DNA of 14,830 bases from an uncultured Chromatiaceae bacterium. GTDB taxonomy: Bacteria; Pseudomonadota; Gammaproteobacteria; Enterobacterales; Alteromonadaceae. Shown in pieces: positions 7,163-14,237 of the stretch. Position numbers and translations under genes: made by a program. Numbering within the stretch: the stretch's first letter is position 1; each line of letters begins with the position of its first letter. Below the pieces are notes generated by a model, which worked only from the letters and a program-made list of their open reading frames with translations, ran no database searches and was not told the DNA's origin. The stretch spans positions 1 through 14,830 of the forward strand of contig CAMLRA010000095.1 in assembly GCA_946482325.1 (NCBI GenBank), given 5' to 3'.

Positions 7163-7663
7163 TTATTGATTCCGTGGTGGTTCTACGACGACTGGCATTT
7201 GAGCGCCAGGGTCCCGGTCCATCATCGTGGTATATTCGCGATTATTCAGGATATAAGTGACACGGTAGCCATCGACTACGCTTTGATATTCAACTTCAGT
7301 GCCCGCCTGATAACAAACCGTTTGCAGGTGCACCACGTCCTGGCCGTTTTGTTTGCCGACATCGTGACCGATAGAACCACCAAGGACTGCGCCGGCGGCC
7401 ATGCCGACCTTTTTGTTGGAGCTGTTATGACCAATCGCATTACCAAGCGCACCACCGATAATGGCGCCGACAATAGTTGGTGTAGCTGAATCCGCTTCAC
7501 GTTGCACCACCTGCCGTTCTTCACAGACACGTTTTGGTTTATGAATTTCAATAGTTCTGTAGACAGGTTCTGATTTTGTCACATTTGCCATCACGTACTG
7601 TTTTTTGCCGTAATGACCAGAGCAAGCGGTAATAAGAGGTAATAACAACAGCAAGTAACGCAT
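7163..7663 (-). CDS. Glycine-zipper 2TM-domain outer-membrane lipoprotein
   Basis: A 166-residue lipoprotein. The signal peptide ends in the lipobox ITAC with Cys14 as the lipidation site; Ser at +2 predicts sorting to the outer membrane. Residues about 64-104 form a glycine-zipper pair (VGAIIGGALGNAIG, then VGMAAGAVLGGSIG), as in the Rickettsia 17-kDa antigen family (PF05433). A conserved-looking C-terminal part follows, with Cys117 and a tyrosine-rich GYRVTYILNNREY segment. ATG at 7663 with GGAGA 7 nt upstream. It is transcribed alone, with a terminator just after it. Members of this family act in envelope integrity, but the specific role is unknown. It is divergent from the small HhH gene on the other side of a 220-nt gap. 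Confidence 0.85.
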   Translation of the reverse strand: MRYLLLLLPLITACSGHYGKKQYVMANVTKSEPVYRTIEIHKPKRVCEERQVVQREADSATPTIVGAIIGGALGNAIGHNSSNKKVGMAAGAVLGGSIGHDVGKQNGQDVVHLQTVCYQAGTEVEYQSVVDGYRVTYILNNREYTTMMDRDPGAQMPVVVEPPRNQ

Positions 7664-7740
7664 ATGACATTCTCCGACAGGGCAATAGGCAGACCATAAC
7701 GGTCAGCAGCTTAACTTTAGCTGAATTTAAAAATGCATAA

Positions 7741-7770
7741 AATATAAACAAAAAGTTGCAAATAAGTAAA
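7741..7770 (-). promoter_or_regulatory. Candidate sigma-70 promoter of the lipoprotein gene
   Basis: On the minus strand TTTACT (7770-7765) and TATATT (7746-7741) are separated by 18 nt in an AT-rich stretch, about 77 nt before the ATG. The -10 matches five of six consensus bases and the -35 four of six. Confidence 0.4.
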
Positions 7771-7825
7771 TTGACGCTAAGTTGAATAAGCTAATCGCGT
7801 TAAGCAGTCACGTTTGGTCAACCGC

Positions 7826-7854
7826 GCCGGCAGATGAATTTGCCGGCTCCTTTT
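7826..7854 (+). terminator. Terminator-like leader hairpin before the HhH gene
   Basis: GCCGGCA (7826-7832) pairs perfectly with TGCCGGC (7841-7847) across an 8-nt loop and is followed by TCCTTTT. It lies on the plus strand about 37 nt upstream of the HhH gene start, with no plus-strand gene before it. It is therefore either a leader attenuator or the end of a very short transcript. Confidence 0.4.
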
Positions 7855-7883
7855 AACATGCTCTGAACAGCAAGGAAAGTCTG

Positions 7884-8204
7884 ATGAACATGAAATCAGT
7901 ATGGTTTGCACTTTGCGCAACGCTCGCCTGCATTGGCGCTCAGCAAGCGAGTGCTGCACTTAATAATACGGTTAATTCGGACCTGAAAACGGTCAACGCC
8001 AGTGTCGCGGCTAAATTGGCGCTGAATAAAGCAGATCAGCAACAATTAGAAGCCATCCCGGGGATCGGTGCCAAAAAAGCGCAGGCAATTTTGCAGTATA
8101 TAAAACAGAATGGTCCGATTAAAGACAAGAAACAGCTGATGGAAGTCAAAGGTATTGGCGAGAAGATGGCCGACCGCATCGCCACTTATGTCAGTTTCGG
8201 CTAG
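7884..8204 (+). CDS. Small exported ComEA-type helix-hairpin-helix protein
   Basis: A 106-residue protein with a signal peptide (hydrophobic 5-19, ASA cleavage site near residue 24) and two helix-hairpin-helix motifs: IPGIGAKKAQAIL (58-70) and VKGIGEKMADRIA (88-100). The spacing and the sequence LNKADQQQLEAIPGIG match ComEA family proteins, which bind double-stranded DNA non-specifically in the periplasm and draw it in during natural transformation. The N-terminal membrane anchor of Gram-positive ComEA is absent, as is usual for Gram-negative homologues. ATG at 7884 with AAGGAAA 7 nt before. A second in-frame ATG occurs at codon 3. The gene stands alone, with a terminator after it; no other competence gene lies nearby. 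It could equally be a periplasmic DNA-binding protein outside competence. Confidence 0.88.
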   Translation: MNMKSVWFALCATLACIGAQQASAALNNTVNSDLKTVNASVAAKLALNKADQQQLEAIPGIGAKKAQAILQYIKQNGPIKDKKQLMEVKGIGEKMADRIATYVSFG

Positions 8205-8268
8205 CCCGGCCACAGACAGGTAATATTGATTGTCGGGGGGCTATCAATGCTATCTGACTGTCGTTGGT

Positions 8269-8307
8269 GGTCGCCGTGGCACTGCAACACGGCGACCTCT
8301 TGTTATT
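8269..8307 (+). terminator. Intrinsic terminator after the HhH gene
   Basis: GGTCGCCGTG (8269-8278) pairs perfectly with CACGGCGACC (8288-8297), a 10-bp stem with a 9-nt loop, followed by TCTTGTTATT on the plus strand. On the minus strand it lies just past the EAL/HDOD stop but has no T-run there. It best serves the HhH gene. Confidence 0.65.
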
Positions 8308-9526
8308 CGTCTCCTAACACCCGCATTTGCTCGTTTGCCCACTGCACGGCTTCATGATATTTGTCGGGCAGCACTTTAGGGTCGAGTTTGAGCTTTGCGA
8401 TCGCATCATTTGCTTGTTGCCATTCGGCCCGCTCGTAACATTTGACCAAATTCAGATATTCTGTCAGTAAGCCTGGTTCGCCAACCAAAGCATCTTTAAT
8501 GTCTTTTGATAAAGGTAATTTAGTCAGAACAGACGACATCGGCTCATCCAGAATCGCGTCCATCAACGACATCATGCCGGTTAAAAACGCTTTGGCGGTA
8601 TCAGTCTGGCGGTGCAAGGTGGCAATGCCTTCCGCAAACTTAGCTCTGGTCATCGCCAGACGCATCAATTCTGCCGGCTTTTCACTGGAAACCTGTGCAG
8701 TAAACAACACAGACAGGAACTTTTTCAGTTCTACTTGGCCGAGCACCACTAAAGCTTGTTTGATAGTTTCAATCTCAGAACGACGCTTAAAGACTGCACT
8801 GTTTGAATAGCGCAGCAGCTTGTAGGACAGATGAACGTCACGTTCAAAGATGCTGGTGATCTGCGCCAAATCCATTTCTGACTTCGATGTTTCATACAAT
8901 AATTCTGCAAGTGTCATCTGAGCAGGGGATAAAGCCTTGCTTTGCAGCATCTCTGGCTTTGAAAAAAAATAGCCTTGAAAATAACTGAATCCCATATCGA
9001 GCGCGTGCTGAAACTCAGCATTAGTTTCAACTTTTTCTGCCAGTAACTTGATATTCGGGAACGGCGTTACCGCCTGTAAAATCTGCTGAATAGTGTCAGC
9101 GTCTGTACTGCGAAAGTCGATCTTTATGATGTCGATAAAAGGATAAAAATGGCGCCAAACCGGTTGGTGGATATAGTCATCTAATGCGATGACATAACCT
9201 TGTTCTTTTAATTGCTGCACTTCAGCCAACAAACGCTTTCCGGGTTGCACGGTTTCAAGAATTTCGACTACAACCTGTTCCCGCGGTAACAGGCTTGGGA
9301 ATTTTTTCAGCAGGGTTTCCAGCGTAAAATTAATAAAACCAGGCTTGTCACCCAAAAAATCGTCCAGTCCAAAATTAAATTGACTGCCGGCAATCATCTT
9401 CGACGTTGCTTCGTCACCATCAATATCCGGAAAGACATTGGCCAGGCCGTCACGAAATAATAATTCGTAGGCGTACAGGTTTTTTTCCCGATCAAGGATA
9501 GGTTGGCGGGCGGCGTAAAAGTACAT
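8303..9526 (-). CDS. EAL-like/HDOD signal transduction protein (YuxH/CdgJ type)
   Basis: A 407-residue two-domain protein. Residues about 1-190 form an EAL-like domain: YELLFR (20-25) stands in place of EAL, with INFTLETL (65-72), VVEILE (86-91), ALDDY (114-118), KIDF (135-138), EKVET (164-168) and QGYFFSKP (184-191). The DDFGTG loop of active c-di-GMP phosphodiesterases is replaced by DDYIHQ and EAL by ELL, so it is probably non-catalytic. Residues about 200-390 form an HDOD domain (LSYKLLRYSNS, IKQALVVLGQVELKKFL). The family acts in signalling and motility. The frame is open back to a TTG at 9580 and an ATG at 9547 (AGGGAG 3 nt before it). The ATG at 9526 is preferred because MYFYAARQPILDRE is the family's conserved N-terminus, with GAGGA 11 nt upstream. 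Confidence in the start is moderate. Confidence 0.85.
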   Translation of the reverse strand: MYFYAARQPILDREKNLYAYELLFRDGLANVFPDIDGDEATSKMIAGSQFNFGLDDFLGDKPGFINFTLETLLKKFPSLLPREQVVVEILETVQPGKRLLAEVQQLKEQGYVIALDDYIHQPVWRHFYPFIDIIKIDFRSTDADTIQQILQAVTPFPNIKLLAEKVETNAEFQHALDMGFSYFQGYFFSKPEMLQSKALSPAQMTLAELLYETSKSEMDLAQITSIFERDVHLSYKLLRYSNSAVFKRRSEIETIKQALVVLGQVELKKFLSVLFTAQVSSEKPAELMRLAMTRAKFAEGIATLHRQTDTAKAFLTGMMSLMDAILDEPMSSVLTKLPLSKDIKDALVGEPGLLTEYLNLVKCYERAEWQQANDAIAKLKLDPKVLPDKYHEAVQWANEQMRVLGDE

Positions 9527-9622
9527 AACTGCTTGTGTCCTCGGCATTTGCTCCCTGAGCAATGTAGCAAAGAACCACAAGGGCTGGCTAATAAAATTTG
9601 TTGCTTTTTGTCGGTGAGAAAA

Positions 9623-9645
9623 TGCTCAGCCACGAGGGCTGAGCA
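9623..9645 (-). terminator. Intrinsic terminator after putP
   Basis: A perfect 9-bp stem, TGCTCAGCC (9623-9631) with GGCTGAGCA (9637-9645), and a 5-nt loop. It lies 10 nt past the putP stop and is followed on the minus strand by TTTTCTC. Confidence 0.75.
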
Positions 9646-9655
9646 CAAGAGGTAG

Positions 9656-11146
9656 TTATTCAGCCAGCTGCTTTTCTAACTCGCTGAACTGCTTGTTGAC
9701 AAGCGGGTCCGGCGCTTTCGTCAGCAGGCTGACCACGACAACAGCGACGGATGCAAAGAACACACCCGGTACCATGGCGTACAAATATTCATTGAGCTGT
9801 TGCCCCTGAATTTGTAGCGGGCTGAACACCCAGAACAGCACGGTGCCGGCTCCGACGACCATGCCGGCCAAAGCGCCTGCTGTGGTCATGCGTCGCCAGT
9901 ACAGACTGATGAGGATCACCGGGCCAAAGGCCGCACCAAATCCGGCCCAGGCGTTCCCGACTAAATCCAGAATTGAACTGCTGCGGTCCAATGCGATAGC
10001 AATGGCCACTACCGCCACCAGTAATACCGATAACCGACCAACCATTACCTGCGTTTTATCGGAAGCTTGCTGATTCAAAAAGGTTTTGTAGAAGTCCTGC
10101 GTCAGCGCACTTGAAGTTACCAGCAGCTGGCTGGAAATGGTGCTCATGACAGCAGCCAATAAAGCCGCCAGTAAAAAGCCGGTGATAAACGGATGAAACA
10201 GCACTTGCGACAACATGATAAAAATAGTTTCAGGGTCTTGTAACGGCTGTTTAGTCTGATGCACATACGCAATACCAATAAAACCAGTCGCCACAGCGCC
10301 CATTAAAGAGATGATCATCCAGGACATGCCAACGCGACGTGCCACCGGGAAATCTTTCACGGAACGGATAGCCATAAAACGGACGATGATATGAGGCTGG
10401 CCAAAATAACCGAACCCCCAGGCGAGTAAAGAAACAATACCCAAAGCACTGGTTCCGGTGAATAGATCCAGATGGTTAGGATTCAGCGATTCCACGATAG
10501 TTAACGTGGTGTCAATATCGCCGACGACGTTTAATGCGACTAACGGCACTATCACCAGCGCCAAAAACATAATGATGCCTTGCACAAAATCCGTCATGCT
10601 GACCGCGAGAAACCCGCCAAGAAGGGTGTAAGCAATGACGACAGACACAGTCAGGGCCAAACCGTAGAAATAATCCAGCTGGAACACAGTTTCAAATAAC
10701 TTGCCGCCGGCGACGACGCCTGAAGCGGTATAAAGCGTAAAGAACACCACAATAACCACTGCGGAAATCAACCGCAGCAGGCGTGTTTTGTCGGCAAATC
10801 TGTGTTCAAAATAGTCTGGCAGGGTAATAGAGTCGTTGGCAATTTCGGTGTAAAGGCGAAAGCGTGGCGCTAAAAATAAATAGTTCGCCCAGGCACCCAA
10901 TATCAGGCCAACTGCCAACCAGATTTGCGAGATGCCAGCCGCGTACAAGGCTCCCGGCAAACCCATTAACAACCAGCCACTCATATCTGAAGCGCCGGCG
11001 GATAACGCAGTGATACCCGGGCCTAGTTTACGTCCGCCAAGCATATATTCGGACAAGTTACTGCTGGACTGCCGGTAGGCGTAGAGTCCGATAGCGAGCA
11101 TCGCGATGAAATAGATCGCAAGCGCAAGGATGGTACCTGTTTCCAC
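9656..11146 (-). CDS. putP: Sodium/proline symporter PutP
   Basis: A 496-residue inner-membrane symporter of the SSS family that takes up proline with Na+. It aligns along its length with E. coli PutP as I recall it, including TALSAGASDMSGWLLMGLPG (46-65), whose Asp54 and Ser56 correspond to Na+-binding Asp55 and Ser57, and MSTISSQLLVTSSA (334-347), whose Ser335 and Thr336 correspond to Ser340 and Thr341. GYFGQPHI and the WAGFGAAFGP segment are also present. About 13 transmembrane helices are expected and the hydrophobic pattern fits. The start is GTG at 11146, with AGGAA 5 nt upstream; no better ATG precedes the first helix. A terminator follows directly. No putA is nearby. The DUF3379/sigma genes lie upstream on the same strand with a 156-nt gap. 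Confidence 0.95.
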   Translation of the reverse strand: METGTILALAIYFIAMLAIGLYAYRQSSSNLSEYMLGGRKLGPGITALSAGASDMSGWLLMGLPGALYAAGISQIWLAVGLILGAWANYLFLAPRFRLYTEIANDSITLPDYFEHRFADKTRLLRLISAVVIVVFFTLYTASGVVAGGKLFETVFQLDYFYGLALTVSVVIAYTLLGGFLAVSMTDFVQGIIMFLALVIVPLVALNVVGDIDTTLTIVESLNPNHLDLFTGTSALGIVSLLAWGFGYFGQPHIIVRFMAIRSVKDFPVARRVGMSWMIISLMGAVATGFIGIAYVHQTKQPLQDPETIFIMLSQVLFHPFITGFLLAALLAAVMSTISSQLLVTSSALTQDFYKTFLNQQASDKTQVMVGRLSVLLVAVVAIAIALDRSSSILDLVGNAWAGFGAAFGPVILISLYWRRMTTAGALAGMVVGAGTVLFWVFSPLQIQGQQLNEYLYAMVPGVFFASVAVVVVSLLTKAPDPLVNKQFSELEKQLAE

Positions 11147-11302
11147 TGAAATTCCTCGACCTGTTGATTATTGTTATGGTGTTGCTGCAGTGCGCACAGG
11201 GTGGGGCAGCGCCACAGCTGTTGGCGCCGCCATGCTAACAATAGTCGATGTGCAGAACCAGCAGTTTTCTGTGAACTGCCGGTTGGCTGCTACCAGTGAC
11301 GG
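11147..11302 (-). other. Gap between the DUF3379 gene and putP
   Basis: 156 nt holding two inverted repeats: ACC-a-GCAGTT / AACTGC-c-GGT (11257-11283), and an imperfect GC-rich one, GGCAGCGCC (11205-11213) with GGCGCCGCC (11223-11231). The first lies just past the DUF3379 stop and is followed on the minus strand by TTCTGC, a poor terminator tail. No clear promoter for putP could be picked out. Confidence 0.4.
11257..11283 (-). terminator. Weak terminator-like hairpin after the DUF3379 gene
   Basis: GCAGTT (11261-11266) pairs with AACTGC (11274-11279), flanked by ACC/GGT after one mismatch, with a 7-nt loop. The minus-strand tail after it is only TTCTGC, so termination is doubtful. Confidence 0.3.
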
Positions 11303-12013
11303 TTAAATGTTAAAACGAAGTGATTTTTCCAGCATCGCGTTGGTCGCCGCCAGGATTTGCGGTTGCTCCGCCACCAGCACTAAACGATGCTGCAGTTTCG
11401 ACACCGCCTGACCAAAAAAACGCGCATCTGCGAACTGAGCAGGCATGTTTTGTTCAGGTTCGGCAAGTTCCGGTGCGTCAGGCTTGGGGACCACGAATAC
11501 AGTCACCGTTTCTCCATCGATGTCCAGCACCAGATGCAAAGAGCGTTCGCCTTCAAAATCGCAGAAACGCGCGTAACGGACCGGTACTGGGAGATCGCCG
11601 GCGATTCCCAACTGATTGAACATCGGCCGAATGTTGTCCGGTTTGAGCAGCGCCTCACTGCGCAGTGCCGCCATTTCGTGATAGACATGCGACAGTGCAT
11701 GTTGGCCTAAATCGGCCGGTCCATGTTGTAACGGCTGCTGCCAGTACAGCAGAGTCAGTAGCAGTGCTGCCGCAGTTGCATAGGGTAACGGCCGCTGGAA
11801 CCAGCGCTGTTGTTTGGGCAACATACGTTGATTTAACAACACCCGCTCGGTCAATTGCGGTGGTACTTCAATGGCTAGTTGCTGACGCAAACTATCATCG
11901 AGTTGCTGTAATTCCTGTTGCAGTTGTAGCAGTTGCGGCTGGTCCTGCAGCGCTTCCGCGCTGACACTGCTTGGGTCTTCATATAAAGCCCGGCGTAACG
12001 AAAGATTATCCAT
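11303..12013 (-). CDS. DUF3379-family membrane protein, probable anti-sigma factor
   Basis: A 236-residue single-pass protein. Residues 1-76 are cytoplasmic, hydrophilic and Gln/Leu-rich (LQLQQELQQLDDSLRQQL looks coiled-coil). One transmembrane helix lies at about 77-91, and a C-terminal domain (about 95-236) faces the periplasm. The opening MDNLSLRRALYEDP and the overall layout match the DUF3379 family (PF11859) as I remember it. It overlaps the upstream ECF sigma gene by 8 nt (ATGGATAA), with AGGAG 9 nt before the ATG, the arrangement typical of a sigma/anti-sigma pair. The HxxxCxxC zinc motif of many anti-sigma factors is absent; the single cysteine is Cys151. The anti-sigma role is inferred from context and topology, not demonstrated. 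Confidence 0.75.
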   Translation of the reverse strand: MDNLSLRRALYEDPSSVSAEALQDQPQLLQLQQELQQLDDSLRQQLAIEVPPQLTERVLLNQRMLPKQQRWFQRPLPYATAAALLLTLLYWQQPLQHGPADLGQHALSHVYHEMAALRSEALLKPDNIRPMFNQLGIAGDLPVPVRYARFCDFEGERSLHLVLDIDGETVTVFVVPKPDAPELAEPEQNMPAQFADARFFGQAVSKLQHRLVLVAEQPQILAATNAMLEKSLRFNI

Positions 12014-12515
12014 GCGATGGTACTCCTGCTACTTCAGGTTGCAGTCTGGCACGTAATTGGGCGCGTCCGCGAAAAAGTCGGGTGTTCACAGTATTCAGAT
12101 TCAATTGCAGTACTGTGGCTATTTCATCACCGGTCATGCCAAGCAGCAACTGCATAACTAAGGGTTCCCGATAGTCCTGTGGTAGTTCGAGAATAAGCCG
12201 GTGTAGCCGATCTGTAGCGACGCCTTGCTCGGGTGACTGTTGCGGATCTTCCAGACTATCCTGTTCGACGTCGCTGTATTCTAACTGCTTGCGTTCAAAG
12301 CGCCGGGCATTTTCGTGGCGCAGTATCGTTAACAGCCAGGCTTTGGCGGCCTGTGCTTCTTGCAGTTGCGCCAAATTTTTCCAGGCGCGCAGCAGCGTAT
12401 CCTGTACCAAATCTTCGGCGATACTTTTAGAACGGCATAGCCAATAGGCATATCGATACAAGTCCGGCGTGTAAGTCCTGACTAAAGCTTCATATCGTTG
12501 TTGGGCGTGGCTCAT
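12006..12515 (-). CDS. ECF-type RNA polymerase sigma factor
   Basis: A 169-residue sigma-70 family member with only regions 2 and 4, the ECF layout. Region 2 (about 14-48) shows YRYAYWLCRSKSIAEDLVQD and LLRAWKN, the core-binding and -10 recognition part. An acidic, Gln-rich linker (about 80-100) follows. Region 4 (about 103-157) shows LPQDYREPLVMQLLLGMTGD and a helix-turn-helix over EIATVLQLNLNTVNTRLFRGR. The frame is open to a GTG at 12521. The ATG at 12515 is chosen because CGGAG lies 5 nt upstream of it. The gene ends inside the start of the DUF3379 gene, its probable membrane regulator. It lies downstream of batD, past a terminator-like hairpin. I found no clear autoregulatory ECF promoter in the short upstream gap. 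Confidence 0.9.
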   Translation of the reverse strand: MSHAQQRYEALVRTYTPDLYRYAYWLCRSKSIAEDLVQDTLLRAWKNLAQLQEAQAAKAWLLTILRHENARRFERKQLEYSDVEQDSLEDPQQSPEQGVATDRLHRLILELPQDYREPLVMQLLLGMTGDEIATVLQLNLNTVNTRLFRGRAQLRARLQPEVAGVPSHG

Positions 12516-12552
12516 TTGCACTCCGCAAAATCTGAGTTCACCACAAAGACCG

Positions 12553-12581
12553 GCTGGCCTGCCATTTTTGTGCAGGCCAGC
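12553..12581 (-). terminator. Terminator-like hairpin between batD and the sigma gene
   Basis: GCTGGCCTGC (12553-12562) pairs perfectly with GCAGGCCAGC (12572-12581), a 10-bp stem with a 9-nt loop, starting 9 nt past the batD stop. The minus-strand tail CGGTCTTTGTGG is only mildly T-rich, so it may terminate partly or act as a 3'-end stabiliser. Confidence 0.5.
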
Positions 12582-12590
12582 GCAAATAAA

Positions 12591-14237
12591 TTAGCGGCTG
12601 GGATAAAGTGGTGCCAGACCTGCGGACACCTGGGGGGGCTGATGTTGAAAATGCGCCCAGGCCTCCAGCAGGCCATGACCCTGCCAGGTTTTACCGGCAG
12701 CCTGATATCCCTGATAACTCAACTGCTGGATTTGTGACTTCAACGCGCCGTCAGGCAAGTGCGGCAGAATGTCAGACAGCGTGGTAATTTGCGGGTCGAT
12801 TAGTTGCTGCGCCCAGCGCAGCAGTTGTTCACGGGCTTGTGTCGCGTCGTTGTGCTGGCAGGCTTGTTTCAGCTTTCGCACATTAAAGCGCACCGCAGAT
12901 TCTGCAACCGGTACATCGACTGTTGGCGGACGCTGATACCACTGCTGCAGCAACCACATCACGATGGTGGCTAACCACAATACCAACAACAGCCAGCTGC
13001 TATAACTGAAATGCCAATCGGATACCGGCTCGGAGGTTTGCAGGGCCGGGATAGGTTCTGGCGTAGCCACCGCGCTGGTGTCTGATTGCTGCGGATTCGG
13101 GCTGACCTGCAAAATGACAGCGGGTAACACGGCAACGTCTGGTTGATTGGTTTTAGTATTCCACCAATGCACCTGTACTTCTGGCATCGTCAGCGTGCCG
13201 CTTTTATCGGCGATAATGGCGTAGCTGAATACCTTTTGTGCAACGATACGGCCCTTGCGTTCGGCTTTATGGCTTTGCGGTTGCTCCGGATAGATTTTGG
13301 CCCCGTTGACGGCACCCAGCTGCAGATCTGGCAGTTGATGGTCGGCTAAATCCAGTGCCGTTAAAGTGATAGTCCGGGTCACCGGTTCGCCCTGTACCAG
13401 CTGTTGAGCTGAAGGCGACCATTCTTCCGTTAGTGCTACCAGTTCTGAGGGCAGCCAATGATGTTGCTTGCCGTCGGGAATGGCGTTGACTGTTAACGTC
13501 AGCGGTTTACCTTCTGCAGATACCGCTTTGGTGCGGGCAAAATAGTCATAACGCGAGTTATCCCGATCAATCATTTCGCCGTTAAAAAACGGTGCGTTCA
13601 GCGTTAGACTGCCGCTTTTTTGCGGTACCACACTGTAGCGGCGGGTGATCGTCTGATAACGCTCACCATTGACGATTTCGCTATTTTCCACATCTTTGCC
13701 GACTTGCTCGACTTCAGCGCCGGCCAGCTCAGGCTGACTCAGGTTGCCGCGTTGCAATTCGCCTTTAAAATAGATTTTAATTTCGTAATACAGCATCTGC
13801 TGCACGTGCACTGTTTCATGGCTGAAGCTGTTTTCCAGAAAGAGCTCAGCGCCTTTGCCACTGCTTTGGCTCGCCGGCTGCACTTCGATGCTGATGGGGT
13901 CACTGCTGATATTGCCGACGGTAAAAGCCGGTATGGTTAAGCTGCCAGTGCGGCGTGGGAATAAACTTAACTGCCAGGCTGTGCTTTGGCTAGACTGGCC
14001 ATTGATGATTTGCATACTTTGGCTGACTGATGGGCCGGAGACACGAAAATCTTGCTCCAGCACGGCAAAATCCAGTACACCGGCGTCCACTTTTTCATCA
14101 AGCACCAGCTGCAACATAATGGCTTCACCATACATTGCCGGATTTTTATCAACACTGGCCTTCAGTTGCGTGGCGGCCTGCACCTGCCAAAGCAGAGCAA
14201 GGCCAACCAGCAGCAGGCGGAAACACAATTTTACCAT
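12591..14237 (-). CDS. batD: BatD-family protein
   Basis: A 548-residue envelope protein of the Bat (Bacteroides aerotolerance-type) group, usually encoded with MoxR ATPase, DUF58 and von Willebrand A proteins. The signal peptide spans residues 1-21 (VQA before ATQL). The large periplasmic part contains repeated beta-rich units typical of BatD: FPRRTGSLTIPAF (93-105), VPQKSGSLTLNAPFF (204-218) and IIADKSGTLTMPEVQVHWW (341-359). One transmembrane helix lies near 414-432, followed by a cytoplasmic tail of about 115 residues with helical content. The ATG overlaps the stop of the upstream TPR gene by 7 nt (ATGGTAA), with GGAG 10 nt upstream. BatD function is not established biochemically. The hairpin and sigma gene follow. 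Confidence 0.88.
   Translation of the reverse strand: MVKLCFRLLLVGLALLWQVQAATQLKASVDKNPAMYGEAIMLQLVLDEKVDAGVLDFAVLEQDFRVSGPSVSQSMQIINGQSSQSTAWQLSLFPRRTGSLTIPAFTVGNISSDPISIEVQPASQSSGKGAELFLENSFSHETVHVQQMLYYEIKIYFKGELQRGNLSQPELAGAEVEQVGKDVENSEIVNGERYQTITRRYSVVPQKSGSLTLNAPFFNGEMIDRDNSRYDYFARTKAVSAEGKPLTLTVNAIPDGKQHHWLPSELVALTEEWSPSAQQLVQGEPVTRTITLTALDLADHQLPDLQLGAVNGAKIYPEQPQSHKAERKGRIVAQKVFSYAIIADKSGTLTMPEVQVHWWNTKTNQPDVAVLPAVILQVSPNPQQSDTSAVATPEPIPALQTSEPVSDWHFSYSSWLLLVLWLATIVMWLLQQWYQRPPTVDVPVAESAVRFNVRKLKQACQHNDATQAREQLLRWAQQLIDPQITTLSDILPHLPDGALKSQIQQLSYQGYQAAGKTWQGHGLLEAWAHFQHQPPQVSAGLAPLYPSR

Larger units (their letters stand above)
7664..7883. other. Divergent intergenic region, lipoprotein / HhH protein
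   Basis: 220 nt between two divergent genes, AT-rich in its middle (about 7720-7770). It holds a minus-strand promoter candidate, a plus-strand TTGACG at 7771-7776 without a clear -10, a GC-rich hairpin at 7826-7847, and AAGGAAA just before the HhH gene start. No further reading frame is credible. Confidence 0.6.

Noticed and set aside
8215..8262. Nested inverted repeats GACAG/CTGTC and ATTGAT/ATCAAT after the HhH gene
   Set aside because: Arms are 5-6 bp with long loops and no T-run; a much stronger terminator lies just downstream.
11205..11231. GC-rich inverted repeat upstream of putP
   Set aside because: It has a mismatch and no T-rich tail on the minus strand; no riboswitch-like conserved core could be recognised.
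12522..12545. GTGAAC as an ECF-type -35 for autoregulation of the sigma gene
   Set aside because: No matching -10 at the expected distance, and it would place the transcript start too close to the start codon.
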